Program-made: the position numbers and the translations under genes | Origin: Oscillospiraceae bacterium | GTDB taxonomy: Bacteria > Bacillota > Clostridia > Oscillospirales > Oscillospiraceae | Assembly (NCBI GenBank): GCA_017535635.1 | Contig: JAFXTU010000012.1 | Location: forward strand, 1-59,295 | DNA: 59,295 bases | Reading direction: 5' to 3' | In this document: positions 1 to 8,297 of the stretch, piece after piece | How positions within the stretch are numbered: position 1 is the stretch's first letter | Layout of the letters: each line of letters begins with the position of its first letter | Notes under the pieces: model-generated | The model's database searches: none | What the model was told of the DNA's origin: nothing | What the model saw: only the letters and a program-made list of their open reading frames with translations

Positions 1-137
1 CGGACCTTTCAACCTCCGCAATCCGGCTTCCTTCAGATTCCGCCTCACGACGGACACCCTTGCCTTCGGCTAACGCTTCCCGCTGCCGGGCGCGTTCGGG
101 ACTTTCACCCTAGAGAACGTGCGCTCGCCGGGCGCAC
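1..137 (-). mobile_element. Group II intron, 5' end (domain I), runs off the left edge
   Basis: Read on the minus strand, the sequence starts at 137 with GUGCGCCC, the 5' start of many bacterial group II introns. It then gives the typical domain I stretch: a GGGUGAAAGUCCCGAACG block, followed by the AAGGGUGUCCGUCGUGAGG and CGGAAUCUGAAGGAAG blocks. Only the first 137 nt are in the window, so the reverse transcriptase and domains V/VI would lie further left. The intron has the same orientation as the BMP-family gene at 215-2128 and starts 8 nt past the stem of that gene's terminator hairpin. Intron identity is from remembered consensus; the exact class is not determined. Confidence 0.8.
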
Positions 138-145
138 CATACTGC

Positions 146-173
146 GGCGGCCGGGACCCAGGTCCCGGCCGCC
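146..173 (-). terminator. GC-rich hairpin downstream of the BMP-family gene
   Basis: A perfect 13-bp inverted repeat (GGCGGCCGGGACC, 2-nt loop, GGTCCCGGCCGCC) lies 42 nt past the stop codon of the minus-strand BMP gene. No T-run follows on the minus strand; instead GCAGTATG leads straight into the intron 5' end at 137. The hairpin probably was an intrinsic terminator stem whose T-tract was displaced by intron insertion. Confidence 0.6.
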
Positions 174-214
174 AAGCGTCTTCATTGGTTCTGATTCTGT
201 ATTACTTTTGGTCG

Positions 215-2128
215 TCAATCCAAGGGATTCAGCTCCGAGACGGCGCTCTCCTGCCAGGTCATCCGCTGAAGCTCCAGGAGGGGCGGCACTACGCCCTGGT
301 CGATCCGAAGGACACCCTGGTCGTCCCATACGGGCCCTTCAAAGGGATGGAGGCGCTCTTCCCGCACCAGGTCGCGGAAAATGGATAGCAGCCGTCCCGC
401 CCGCTCGCCGATGGCGGCATTGACGGTGTAAATGTCCATAATCCCGGTGGAGAGGCCCCAGCCGAAATGGATGGGATTGCCGTTCAGATGCCGCCCCTCC
501 AGAAGGGCGGTGCGGCCGCCGATGGCGTCCCCGATCACCTTGTCGTAAAAATGCTCCCAGTCGAAGGACGCGCCGGCGTAGCTCTCCAGGGGTACGCCTC
601 CGGGACCGATGGCGTAAAGCTGGGCGTAGATCTCCGGGAAGGCCTGCCGGTCCAGGGGATTGTCCGGGGAATGGCGGCAGAAGGCCACGTCCGCCCCCGC
701 CTCCGCCATGACCTTCCGGGCCTTGTCATGCTCGCTCCAGCGGTTGATGCCCCGCAGGGTATACCCCACAGTCCTGGCCCTGGGGTTGATGAGCCGCGCC
801 CCCAGGGCATAGGCATTGATCTCATAGGTGGTCTTTTCCTCCCCCCAGGCGGCGTAGTCCATGTATCCCACGACGCCGCTCCGGCTCATGGCCCCCGCCA
901 GGATGCCGCAGAGGAAGGTCAGGTCGAACATCCTGCTGAAATAGGTGTTGAGGTTCTTTCCCTCCTTGGGCCGGTCGCAGTTCAGCACGATCATATGGGG
1001 GTTTTCCAGGGCCACCCGGAGGCTGGCATCCGACATGGTGGGGCTGGTGGTGAACAGCACGTCCGGTTTTTTCTCCACCAGGGTCTGGAGGGCTTCATAC
1101 ACTCCCCCTGGATAGGTGTTGACATGGAAGAGGCGCTCCACCTGGAGCTTACCCCGGTATTTCTTCTCCACCCGGTCGATGCCCAGGGTGTGCCAGCGGG
1201 TAAAGAAATTCGTCTTGGGATCGTCGTCAAAGGCGAAGGCCACCCGCAGGGCCGTACGCCGGGGCCGGACGCGGCCGGGCACGTTTTCCACCTCCGTGGC
1301 GGAGATCTCCACCGTATCCCGCCGCAGGCTCCCCTCGGCCACCTGGTACTGGGCCTTGGCCCGGCGGATGTTCTTCACCAGGTCCACCTGGTTCTCTGTG
1401 TAGGGGTAGCCGAAGATCTTGATATATTCCACCAGCGCGTCCCCGGTGGTAAGCTCCACGTTCTCCAGCTTAGCGATGCGGAAGGCCTCCCGGAAGCGGC
1501 GATGGGTGGCGGTGATAACGTCCTCCACGCTGCCGTTGACCTCCCGGTGCTTGGCAAGATAGTCCTCCGTCTGCCGCACCAGCAGGGTGAAGTTGCCCCG
1601 GCGGCGAAACCAGAGATCGTCCAGGAAGAGCTTCTTGTCGTAGTCCAGGAACTCGTAATAGATGGAGATCTGGTCGTTGTCCTCGTCCCGCTCGGGCAGC
1701 AGCCGGATCACGTTCCCGTAGATGGAGGCGGCCCCCACATATTTCAGGATGCTGATCCGCTTGTTGCCCTCCAGGGCATAGTACCGCCCCATGTATTCGT
1801 AGACCTTGATGGGCTCCCGGATCCCCTCCACCAGCTGGCTCTCATAGACCTTCTTCCACTTGATGGCAAACTCCGTATCGTCCGCCAGGAGCGGCATAAA
1901 GTTTCCGGCAAAGGAAACGCTGCGGGCGGAGGTCCTGGTGCCCACCACCTGATCCAGAGGGATCTCATGGTAGCCCAGATTGATCTCCCCCAGCACGTTG
2001 ACGCCGCGCATGATGTCCTCCAGGACCGGCAGATACCCCTTGGTCGTCTCCTTCTCATGCTCTGCCACATAGCGTCTTCCCAGTCTTCTGGCCGCCAGAT
2101 AGGCGCTGCGGCTGTCCTGCTCTGCCAT
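215..2128 (-). CDS. BMP-family nucleoside-binding protein with N-terminal ParB-like domain, cytosolic
   Basis: This is a 637-aa protein. The C-terminal half (from about residue 300) is a BMP/PnrA-type periplasmic-binding domain, known in other proteins as the purine-nucleoside-binding component of ABC importers. The N-terminal part contains a ParB/sulfiredoxin-like patch around residues 106-132 (IKVYEYMGRYYALEGNKRIS), where ParB proteins have their GHRR-type motif. There is no signal peptide or lipobox, so it is predicted to be cytosolic, unlike classic BMP lipoproteins. I chose the ATG at 2128 because AAGGGGG lies 7 nt upstream; an in-frame upstream start at 2188 has no better site. No ABC permease or ATPase is adjacent. 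It may be a ligand-sensing regulator rather than a transport component; that is inference. Confidence 0.75.
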   Translation of the reverse strand: MAEQDSRSAYLAARRLGRRYVAEHEKETTKGYLPVLEDIMRGVNVLGEINLGYHEIPLDQVVGTRTSARSVSFAGNFMPLLADDTEFAIKWKKVYESQLVEGIREPIKVYEYMGRYYALEGNKRISILKYVGAASIYGNVIRLLPERDEDNDQISIYYEFLDYDKKLFLDDLWFRRRGNFTLLVRQTEDYLAKHREVNGSVEDVITATHRRFREAFRIAKLENVELTTGDALVEYIKIFGYPYTENQVDLVKNIRRAKAQYQVAEGSLRRDTVEISATEVENVPGRVRPRRTALRVAFAFDDDPKTNFFTRWHTLGIDRVEKKYRGKLQVERLFHVNTYPGGVYEALQTLVEKKPDVLFTTSPTMSDASLRVALENPHMIVLNCDRPKEGKNLNTYFSRMFDLTFLCGILAGAMSRSGVVGYMDYAAWGEEKTTYEINAYALGARLINPRARTVGYTLRGINRWSEHDKARKVMAEAGADVAFCRHSPDNPLDRQAFPEIYAQLYAIGPGGVPLESYAGASFDWEHFYDKVIGDAIGGRTALLEGRHLNGNPIHFGWGLSTGIMDIYTVNAAIGERAGRLLSIFRDLVREERLHPFEGPVWDDQGVLRIDQGVVPPLLELQRMTWQESAVSELNPLD

Positions 2129-2159
2129 GCTTCTGCCCCCTTCGTCTCCGATTGACGAT

Positions 2160-2224
2160 ATCTTATCACCTTTCCCTTTCTCTGGCAATAACCCTTGTAT
2201 TATTTGTCCGGGGTGTGATAAAAT
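2160..2224. promoter_or_regulatory. Divergent promoters for the BMP-family gene and murT
   Basis: Minus strand: TTGCCA (2188-2183), 17-bp spacer, TAAGAT (2165-2160), reading into the BMP gene. Plus strand: TTGTAT (2195-2200), 18-bp spacer, TAAAAT (2219-2224), reading into murT. The two -35 elements are only 6 bp apart, so the two promoters may compete for polymerase. Confidence 0.6.
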
Positions 2225-2252
2225 GCTTCGTACTTGGGAAGGAGTTCCTGAA

Positions 2253-3620
2253 ATGGAAAAGCTTCGTTTTTATTTCGCTCTATGGGGCGCCAAGGCGGCG
2301 GGTCTTGTCCTGCGCATCCTCCGCCGGGGCGGGACCTATGCCCCGGGCAAGCTGGCGCTGACCCTCTGCCCGGACTTTCTGGCGCGCATCGGCCGTCCGG
2401 AGACGCTCATCGGCGTCACCGGCACCAACGGCAAGACCACGGTCAGCAACATGCTCTGCGACATTCTGGAGAGCTGGGGTCTGGACCCGGTCTCCAACCG
2501 CATGGGCGCCAACATCGACGCCGGAGCCGCCACGGCGCTTGTTTCCGCCGCCTCCCTCTCCGGGAAATGCCGGAAAAAGCTGGGAGTGCTGGAGATGGAC
2601 GAGCGCAGCGCCGCCCGGCTCTTCCCCGTCCTGAGGCCGGACCATCTGCTGGTCACCAATCTCTTTCGGGATTCCATGCGCCGCAACGCCCATCCGGAGT
2701 ACATCGCCTCGCTGATGGAGGAGAACATCCCCAAGGAAACTCACCTCGTGCTGAACGCGGACGACCCCATCAGCTCCTCCCTGGCCCCGCTGAACAGCCG
2801 CACCCTCTTCAGCGTGGACCCGCTGCCCTGGGAGTCCCCCGCCCAGGAGAACCTGGTGCAGGATGTGCGGATCTGTCCGGTCTGCGGGGAAGCCGTCGTC
2901 TATGATTTTCGCCGCTATCACCACATCGGCAGGGCCCACTGCCCCGAGTGCGGCTGGCACAGTCCCGCCCCGGACTACCAGCTGATCTCCGCGGACCAGG
3001 AAAGCGGCCGGATGACGGTCATGGAATCGGAGGTCTGGCAGGAGTACCGGGTCCCCTCCCTGGAGATCCACAACCTCTACAACGCCCTGGCCGCCGTCAC
3101 CCTCCTGCGCAGCATGGGCTACGGCGCGGGAGAGATCGCCGACGCCATGGAAAAGCTCAGCGTGGTGGAAACCAGACTTCAAAGCGAGGAGATCGGCCGC
3201 TGGAAGCTCACCGGCTCCATGGCCAAGGGGCTCAATGCCGTGGCCTGCTCCCGGAACTTCGACATGGTGCGCCATACGCCCGGAAAAAAGGCGGTGGTCC
3301 TCCTGCTGGACGACGTATTTGACGAGAAAACCTCCTCGGAGAACATCGCCTGGCTCTACGACGCCGATTTCGAGTTTTTGAACGATCCGGAGGTTGTACA
3401 GGTCCTGGCTGTGGGCGTCCGCTGTCTGGACACGCAGCTGCGGCTGCTGCTGGCGGGGGTCAGCCCGGAGAAGATCAAGGCCGTACGGAAGGCCTCCGAC
3501 GCGCCGGGAGAGGTGGACCTCGCCTCCTGCGAGCAGGTCTTCGTGCTCTATGAGGTCTACCGGCTGGAACAGGCAAAGGAGCTGCGGGCGGCCATCGGGG
3601 AAAGGATGCGGAAGGCATGA
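2253..3620 (+). CDS. murT: Lipid II isoglutaminyl synthase, ATP-dependent subunit MurT
   Basis: This 455-aa Mur-ligase-like protein is the synthetase subunit that, with GatD, amidates the alpha-carboxyl of D-Glu in lipid II. Visible features are the ATP P-loop GVTGTNGKTT at about residues 54-63, a Cys4 zinc ribbon (C208, C211, C230, C233) inserted in the central domain as in known MurT proteins, and a C-terminal DUF1727-type domain with WLYDADFE near residue 370. The start at 2253 follows GGGAAGGAG with an 8-nt spacer; upstream in-frame ATGs have no ribosome site. It overlaps gatD by 4 nt (ATGA), indicating translational coupling. The ATPase site looks intact even though the partner lacks glutaminase residues. 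Confidence 0.92.
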   Translation: MEKLRFYFALWGAKAAGLVLRILRRGGTYAPGKLALTLCPDFLARIGRPETLIGVTGTNGKTTVSNMLCDILESWGLDPVSNRMGANIDAGAATALVSAASLSGKCRKKLGVLEMDERSAARLFPVLRPDHLLVTNLFRDSMRRNAHPEYIASLMEENIPKETHLVLNADDPISSSLAPLNSRTLFSVDPLPWESPAQENLVQDVRICPVCGEAVVYDFRRYHHIGRAHCPECGWHSPAPDYQLISADQESGRMTVMESEVWQEYRVPSLEIHNLYNALAAVTLLRSMGYGAGEIADAMEKLSVVETRLQSEEIGRWKLTGSMAKGLNAVACSRNFDMVRHTPGKKAVVLLLDDVFDEKTSSENIAWLYDADFEFLNDPEVVQVLAVGVRCLDTQLRLLLAGVSPEKIKAVRKASDAPGEVDLASCEQVFVLYEVYRLEQAKELRAAIGERMRKA

Positions 3621-4324
3621 AGCTGGAATACCTATATCCGGAGCTGGGGAATCTCTACGGGGACGGAGCCAACCTCGGATATCTGCAGAAATGCCTGCCG
3701 GAGGCGGAAACCGTCGAGACCCATTTGGGGGACAAGCCCGCCTTTGCTTCCGATCCGGAGGTGGTTTTCCTCTATTCCGGACCCATGACGGAGCGGGGCC
3801 AGGGCATCGCCCTGGAGGCCCTGCGTCCCTGGACCTCCGTCCTGCTCGCCAGGCTGGAGGACGGGCTTCACGCCCTTTTCACCGGAAACAGCATGGAGCT
3901 TTTGGGGAAGTCCATCACCGACGGAGACTCGGTGCTGGAGGGGCTGGGGATCGTGGATCTCACTTCCCGGCGGGACCTGAAGCACCGGGCCAACAGCTTC
4001 TTTTTGGGGAAGGCGGAGGAATATGAGATCACCGCCTTCAACAGCCGGTTCAGCCACTCCTCGCCGGGAGAAGGACTTCAGAGCGCGTTCCAGGTGGTCC
4101 GGGGCGTCGGCCTGGAGCCCGGCTGCGGCTTTGAGGGCTACCGCTTCCGCAATCTCCTGGGGACCTATCTTCTGGGGCCCCTGCTGGTGCTCAATCCCCT
4201 GCTGACAAGAAAGCTGCTGGCGGAATTGGGCGCGGATCGGGAGCCCGCCTTCTTCGCGGAGGCGCTTCAGGCCTATGAGTCCCGCCTCTCGGAATTCCGC
4301 GACAAGAAGAGAGAGCTGGACTAA
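3617..4324 (+). CDS. gatD: GatD-like class I amidotransferase subunit lacking catalytic Cys and His
   Basis: This 235-aa protein has the position, size and motifs of GatD, the glutaminase subunit that feeds ammonia to MurT. The nucleophile elbow, normally with Cys in an xCGGxQLLG context, reads FTGNSMELLG (residues 88-97) and contains no Cys; the only cysteines are C26 and C170. The C-terminal catalytic His, normally in YLHGP, is replaced by Leu in GTYLLGPLL (182-190). Glutamine hydrolysis by the usual Cys-His-Asp triad therefore seems impossible. It probably stays as a structural or regulatory partner of MurT with free ammonia as nitrogen source, or has another role; both are inference. The fold assignment rests on motif order and on the murT overlap. 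Confidence 0.8.
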   Translation: MKLEYLYPELGNLYGDGANLGYLQKCLPEAETVETHLGDKPAFASDPEVVFLYSGPMTERGQGIALEALRPWTSVLLARLEDGLHALFTGNSMELLGKSITDGDSVLEGLGIVDLTSRRDLKHRANSFFLGKAEEYEITAFNSRFSHSSPGEGLQSAFQVVRGVGLEPGCGFEGYRFRNLLGTYLLGPLLVLNPLLTRKLLAELGADREPAFFAEALQAYESRLSEFRDKKRELD

Positions 4325-4360
4325 GCCGCTTCTTCTGTCTGCGCTTTATAAATGAAAACA

Positions 4361-4394
4361 GCGCCCGGAAAAGCAGTTCCGCTTTTCCGGGCGC
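4361..4394. terminator. Bidirectional terminator between gatD and thiolase
   Basis: A 14-bp perfect inverted repeat (GCGCCCGGAAAAGC, 6-nt loop, GCTTTTCCGGGCGC) is followed on the plus strand by AGTCTTTT and, on the minus strand, by TGTTTTC. It sits between convergent genes and can serve both. Confidence 0.85.
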
Positions 4395-4420
4395 AGTCTT
4401 TTATTCTTTCAGAGGCTCGC

Positions 4421-5701
4421 TTACGCCTTCTCGAAGGAGGCCGCGACGCCCATGCCGCCGCCGATGCAGAGGGTGGCAAGGCCCTTCTTGGCCTCGGGCC
4501 GCTTCAGCATCTCATGGGCCAGGGTCACGATGATCCGGGCGCCGGAGCAGCCCACGGGGTGACCGATGGCCAGAGCGCCGCCGTTGACGTTGACCTTGTT
4601 CATATCGAAGCCCAGCTCCCGCACCACGGCCAGACTCTGGGCCGCGAAGGCCTCGTTGGCCTCGATGAGATCGAAGTCCTCCACCTTGAGGCCGGTCTTC
4701 TTCATCAGGTTCTGGCAGGCGGCCACGGGGCCGGTGCCCATGATCTTGGGATCCACGCCGCCCTGGCCCCAGCCGGTGAGCTTGAGCATGGGCTTGAGGC
4801 CGTACTTCTTCACCGCCTCGCCGGAGGCCAGGACGATGGCGGCGGCGCCGTCGTTGATGCCGGAGGCGTTGCCCGCGGTGACGCGGAGGGAACCGTCATG
4901 CTCCACCTTCTTGGTGGCCTTGGCGCCGAAGGTGTCCTCCACGGTGCCGCCGTTGGCCTTGAAGGCATTGTCGGCGGAGAGCTTGAAGGCGCCCTTCAGC
5001 TTGCCCATCTTCTCCCGGTCGGGGTTCTTCTGGGGGAACTCGTCCTCCGCAAAGTCCACGATGTCCTTCTTCACCCGCACGGGGACGGGGACGATCTCAT
5101 CCTTGAACTTGCCGGCCTCGAAGGCGGCCTTGTACTTCATCTGAGAGGAATAGCCGAAGTCGTCCAGCTCCTCCCGGGTGATGCCCCAGATGTCGCAGAC
5201 GTTCTCGGCGGTGGTGCCCATGTGGTAGTTGTTGAAGGCGTCCCACAGGCCGTCGTTCACCATGGTGTCCACCAGGCCGGTCTTGGCCATGGCCACGTCC
5301 ATCTTCTTGCCGTAGCGCAGATCGGGCAGGGCGTAGGGGGCGGCGGACATGTTCTCCATGCCGCCGGCCACGACCACCTCGGCATCCCCGGCGGCGATGG
5401 CCCGGGCGGCCTCGATGACGGCCTTCATGCCGCTGCCGCAGACCATGCTCACGGTGTAGGCGGGAACGGCCACGGGCACGCCGGCATTGACGGCGGCCTG
5501 CCGGGCGGGGTTCTGGCCCAGGCCGGCGGAAAGGGTGCAGCCCATCATGACCTCGTCCACGTTGGCGGCGTCCAGCCCGGCCCGCTTCAGGGCTTCCTTG
5601 ATGACGATGGCGCCCAGCTGGGGCGCGGGAGTATCCTTCAGGCTGCCGCCCATGCTGCCCACAGCGGTGCGGCAGCAGTTCACAAGATAGATGTCTCTCA
5701 T
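4421..5701 (-). CDS. Acetyl-CoA C-acetyltransferase (thiolase)
   Basis: The 426-aa enzyme condenses or cleaves acyl-CoA units (two acetyl-CoA to acetoacetyl-CoA in the usual clostridial butyrate route). The acyl-accepting Cys is C88 in VSMVCGSGMK; the C-terminal GHPVGCSG (catalytic His) and CIGGGMG (catalytic Cys) motifs are present. It is some 30 residues longer than the typical thiolase of about 392 aa; the extra length falls in the loop region around KNPDREKMGKLKGAFKL. Two ATGs follow AGGAGGG; the second (5701) has 9-nt spacing and fits better than the first (5707, 3 nt). The next upstream gene on this strand is an OYE-type flavoenzyme, 149 bp away. Substrate chain length cannot be told from sequence. 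Confidence 0.92.
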   Translation of the reverse strand: MRDIYLVNCCRTAVGSMGGSLKDTPAPQLGAIVIKEALKRAGLDAANVDEVMMGCTLSAGLGQNPARQAAVNAGVPVAVPAYTVSMVCGSGMKAVIEAARAIAAGDAEVVVAGGMENMSAAPYALPDLRYGKKMDVAMAKTGLVDTMVNDGLWDAFNNYHMGTTAENVCDIWGITREELDDFGYSSQMKYKAAFEAGKFKDEIVPVPVRVKKDIVDFAEDEFPQKNPDREKMGKLKGAFKLSADNAFKANGGTVEDTFGAKATKKVEHDGSLRVTAGNASGINDGAAAIVLASGEAVKKYGLKPMLKLTGWGQGGVDPKIMGTGPVAACQNLMKKTGLKVEDFDLIEANEAFAAQSLAVVRELGFDMNKVNVNGGALAIGHPVGCSGARIIVTLAHEMLKRPEAKKGLATLCIGGGMGVAASFEKA

Positions 5702-5850
5702 TCTCATTGACCCTCCTGAATATGTGATCTTTAGTGTTTCCAATCAAACGAAAAGAGTATATACCTTCCCGCGGGCAATTTCAATCATTCTTTTTTGGTT
5801 TTTCCGGGATCGCGGCGCGGGGATCTTTTCCGCCTGCTCCCTCCCTGCCG

Positions 5851-7803
5851 TCACTTCGTGCCGATGAGCATGGCGGCGGTCTCCGCGGGCTGGGTGGCGG
5901 CGATGATGTTCTTGGGGGTCTGGCAGTCCCCCAGCATGATGAATTCCGGCGCGCACTGGCTGAGGGCGATGGCACTGTCCCGCTCCGGGCGCATCCCGGC
6001 GGCGTAGATCACCGTGTCGGCGGGAAGGAAGCCCGCTCCCTCCGGCCCTTCGATCTCCACCCCGTCGGGCCGGATCTTCGTCGCCCTGGTGGAAAGGCGG
6101 ATGGGTACGTTTCTTTCCCGCAGCTCCTTGTTCACCGCCAGGGTGTGCATGGAGGCGAAGTCCAGGTTGGGATGATCCATGATCTCCACCAGGGTCACCT
6201 CCCGGCCCAGGCCCCGAAGGAAGAGGCCGATCTCGATGCCCACCAGGCCCGCGCCCAGGACGACCACCTTCTCCCCCGCCTTTTCCGGGGCCACGTAGAT
6301 CTCCTCGGCGGCGAAAACCGTGGGGCCGTCGATGCCCTCCACGGGGGGCTTCACCGGCCGCGCCCCGGTGGCGGCGATGATCACGTCCGGCTTTTCTTCC
6401 AGGGCATATTTCGGAGTGACGGCGGTGTTCAGCCGCACCTCCACGCCCGCCCGCTCGCAGAGCATGGCCTGCCGCTCCAGGTACTCCTTCAGGTGCTTTT
6501 TGAAGGGGACCTGCTCCTCGCAGAGGAGGACGCCGCCCAGCCTCGGTCCCTTCTCGCAGAGGACGACCTGATGGCCCCGCCGGGCTGCGGTGATGGCCGC
6601 CTGCATGCCGCCCACGCCGCCCCCGGCAATGAGGACCTTTTTCTTCTCCTTCACAGGGGGCATGGCCCGGTATTCCAGCTCGTGCCCCGTCTGGGGATTG
6701 ATGGCGCAGTGGAAGTGGCGGCCCGCCCCGGTGGAGGCAAAGCAGGACATGCAGCGGAGGCACTTGTTGATCTCGTCCTCCCGCCCGGTGCGGGCCTTGA
6801 GGACGAAGTCCGGGTCCGCCAGGGTCTGCCGGGCGAACTCCACTACGTCCGCCCCGCCGGAGGCGATGACCTCCTCCATCATGGCGGGGTCCGTAAACGC
6901 GCCCACGGTGGCCACCGGGGTCTTCACGTGCTGTTTGATCTCCCGGGCGAAGTGGGCGTTGCAGCCATCCTCCAGGAACATGCTGGGGTGGGTAATGACC
7001 ATGGCGTCCATCTGCTGGTGGTGCCCGGCGGAAACGTGGATCAGATCCACCAGCCCGTCCAGGCGCTTGGCAAACTCGATGCCCTCGTCGATGTCGTAGC
7101 CGCCCTCATAGCACTCGCTGCCGGACATGCGGAATTCGATGGGGAAATTCTTCCCCACCGCCCGGCGGATGGCCTTACAGACCTCCACGGAGAAGCGCAT
7201 CCGGTTTTCGATGTCCGCGCCGCCCCACTTGTCCTTCCGGGTGTTCAGGTTCTTGTTCCAGAACTGGGCCAGGAGCCAGCCGTGGCCGCCGTGGACCGTC
7301 ACCATGCCGCAGCCCGCCCCCTTGGCAAAGGCGGCGGCCTTGGCGTAGCAGCCGATGATCCGCTCGATCTCGCTCTCCGGCATCTCCAGCACGTGGCCGT
7401 ACTGCCCCTCCATCTCCACCGGGCCGTAGACCGGGTCGCCCCGCTGGGCCACCGCTCCGGCGTAGATGCCCGCGTGGCTCAGCTCCACGCTGGCCACGGC
7501 CCCCCGGCGGGAGACCTCGGAGGCGTAGTGGGCAAAGCCTGGCAGGGAGTTCTCGTCGTCGATGCGCATGAGGAAGGGATAGTGGGTCCCGGTCTTCCCG
7601 TCCACGATGCAGTCCCCGATGCAGACGGAGGCCACGCCTCCCTCCGCCTTCCGGGAGAAAAAGGCGGCGCAGGCGTCATTCGGGTAGCATTCCGGGCCTA
7701 CGTCGTAGAAGCCCTGGGGGGAGGAGAAGACCCGGTTGCGGAAGACGGTATTGCCCAAAACGATGGGCTCGAAAAGGTGGGGGTATTTCAGGATGCTCTC
7801 CAT
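5851..7803 (-). CDS. OYE-type NADH:flavin oxidoreductase / ene-reductase with 4Fe-4S site (paralog 1)
   Basis: This 650-aa flavoenzyme has the 2,4-dienoyl-CoA reductase / enoate reductase / BaiCD-BaiH architecture. It has an N-terminal FMN TIM barrel (PIVLGNTVFRNRVFSSP; TVHGGHGWLLAQF followed by NTRKDKWGG) and a Cys cluster CLRCMSC with a further Cys in HFHCAINP for the 4Fe-4S centre. A C-terminal FAD/NAD(P) part carries VLIAGGGVGGMQAA and VVLGAGLVGIEIG. Such enzymes reduce C=C bonds of enoates, dienoyl-CoA or steroids; the substrate here is unknown. The ATG at 7803 is chosen because it opens MESILKYPHLFEPI, matching the paralog at 14406; a GGAG lies 10 nt upstream. It may share a transcript with the thiolase. 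Confidence 0.85.
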   Translation of the reverse strand: MESILKYPHLFEPIVLGNTVFRNRVFSSPQGFYDVGPECYPNDACAAFFSRKAEGGVASVCIGDCIVDGKTGTHYPFLMRIDDENSLPGFAHYASEVSRRGAVASVELSHAGIYAGAVAQRGDPVYGPVEMEGQYGHVLEMPESEIERIIGCYAKAAAFAKGAGCGMVTVHGGHGWLLAQFWNKNLNTRKDKWGGADIENRMRFSVEVCKAIRRAVGKNFPIEFRMSGSECYEGGYDIDEGIEFAKRLDGLVDLIHVSAGHHQQMDAMVITHPSMFLEDGCNAHFAREIKQHVKTPVATVGAFTDPAMMEEVIASGGADVVEFARQTLADPDFVLKARTGREDEINKCLRCMSCFASTGAGRHFHCAINPQTGHELEYRAMPPVKEKKKVLIAGGGVGGMQAAITAARRGHQVVLCEKGPRLGGVLLCEEQVPFKKHLKEYLERQAMLCERAGVEVRLNTAVTPKYALEEKPDVIIAATGARPVKPPVEGIDGPTVFAAEEIYVAPEKAGEKVVVLGAGLVGIEIGLFLRGLGREVTLVEIMDHPNLDFASMHTLAVNKELRERNVPIRLSTRATKIRPDGVEIEGPEGAGFLPADTVIYAAGMRPERDSAIALSQCAPEFIMLGDCQTPKNIIAATQPAETAAMLIGTK

Positions 7804-7900
7804 AGGTCGCACGCTCCGTTTCACAGTTTTTTCTTTATTTTATATGAGGGAGAAGGAATTGTAAAGGGGCTGGAAACGGCGGAAAAGGAAAGCATTGCCC

Positions 7901-7945
7901 TTGACGCCTCTTATCCAGAGGTATATAATGCCTCTGAAAGAGAGG
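7901..7945 (+). promoter_or_regulatory. PadR operon promoter with two tandem palindromic operators
   Basis: The promoter is TTGACG (7901-7906), 17-bp spacer, TATAAT (7924-7929). Two copies of CCTCT-N5-AGAGG lie at 7907-7921 (in the spacer) and 7931-7945 (over the start region), exactly 24 bp apart. Each is followed by GTAT and a further A/T-rich ATG, so the unit looks duplicated. The right arm of the second copy also supplies the padR ribosome site. This fits autorepression by the PadR protein. Confidence 0.7.
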
Positions 7946-7952
7946 TATCTAT

Positions 7953-8297
7953 ATGCGGGTCGACAAGGAACTGTCCAAGGGAAGCCATGAGCTCCTTCTG
8001 TTGAAGCTGCTCAGCCGGGGAGACAAATACGGGTATCAGCTCATCCAGGAGATGGCCCTGCTCTCCGACCACGCTTTTGAGATGAGCCAGGGCAGCCTCT
8101 ACCCCTTCCTGCACCGGCTGGAGACCCGGGGGCTCCTCAGCACCTACCGGGAAGAGGCGGGCGGGCGCAGCAGGGTGCTGTATCACCTGACGGAGAAGGG
8201 GCACAGGGCTCTGGCGGAGAAGGAAGCGAAGTGGCGGGACTATGTGGAAGCCGTGGAGAGCGTCCTCCGGGGGCAGGCGGAATGCCGGATCAGCTGA
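7953..8297 (+). CDS. PadR-family transcriptional regulator
   Basis: This 114-aa winged-helix repressor carries the PadR signatures LLKLLSRGDKYGYQLIQEM (18-36) and GSLYPFLHRLETRGLL (47-62), with a C-terminal dimerisation helix. It heads an operon with a HAAS-domain membrane protein and an ABC-2 exporter, the standard context in Firmicutes, where PadR represses its own transporter until an inducer (often an antimicrobial) binds. AGAGAGG lies 7 nt before the ATG. Its stop overlaps the next gene by 16 nt. Confidence 0.92.
   Translation: MRVDKELSKGSHELLLLKLLSRGDKYGYQLIQEMALLSDHAFEMSQGSLYPFLHRLETRGLLSTYREEAGGRSRVLYHLTEKGHRALAEKEAKWRDYVEAVESVLRGQAECRIS

Noticed and set aside
467..2155. Long plus-strand open frame opposite the BMP-family gene, and similar long antisense frames opposite thiolase, SDR, topoisomerase and GH3 genes
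   Set aside because: Shadow frames caused by high GC content; no ribosome sites, low-complexity Gly/His/Val-rich translations, and real family motifs on the opposite strand.
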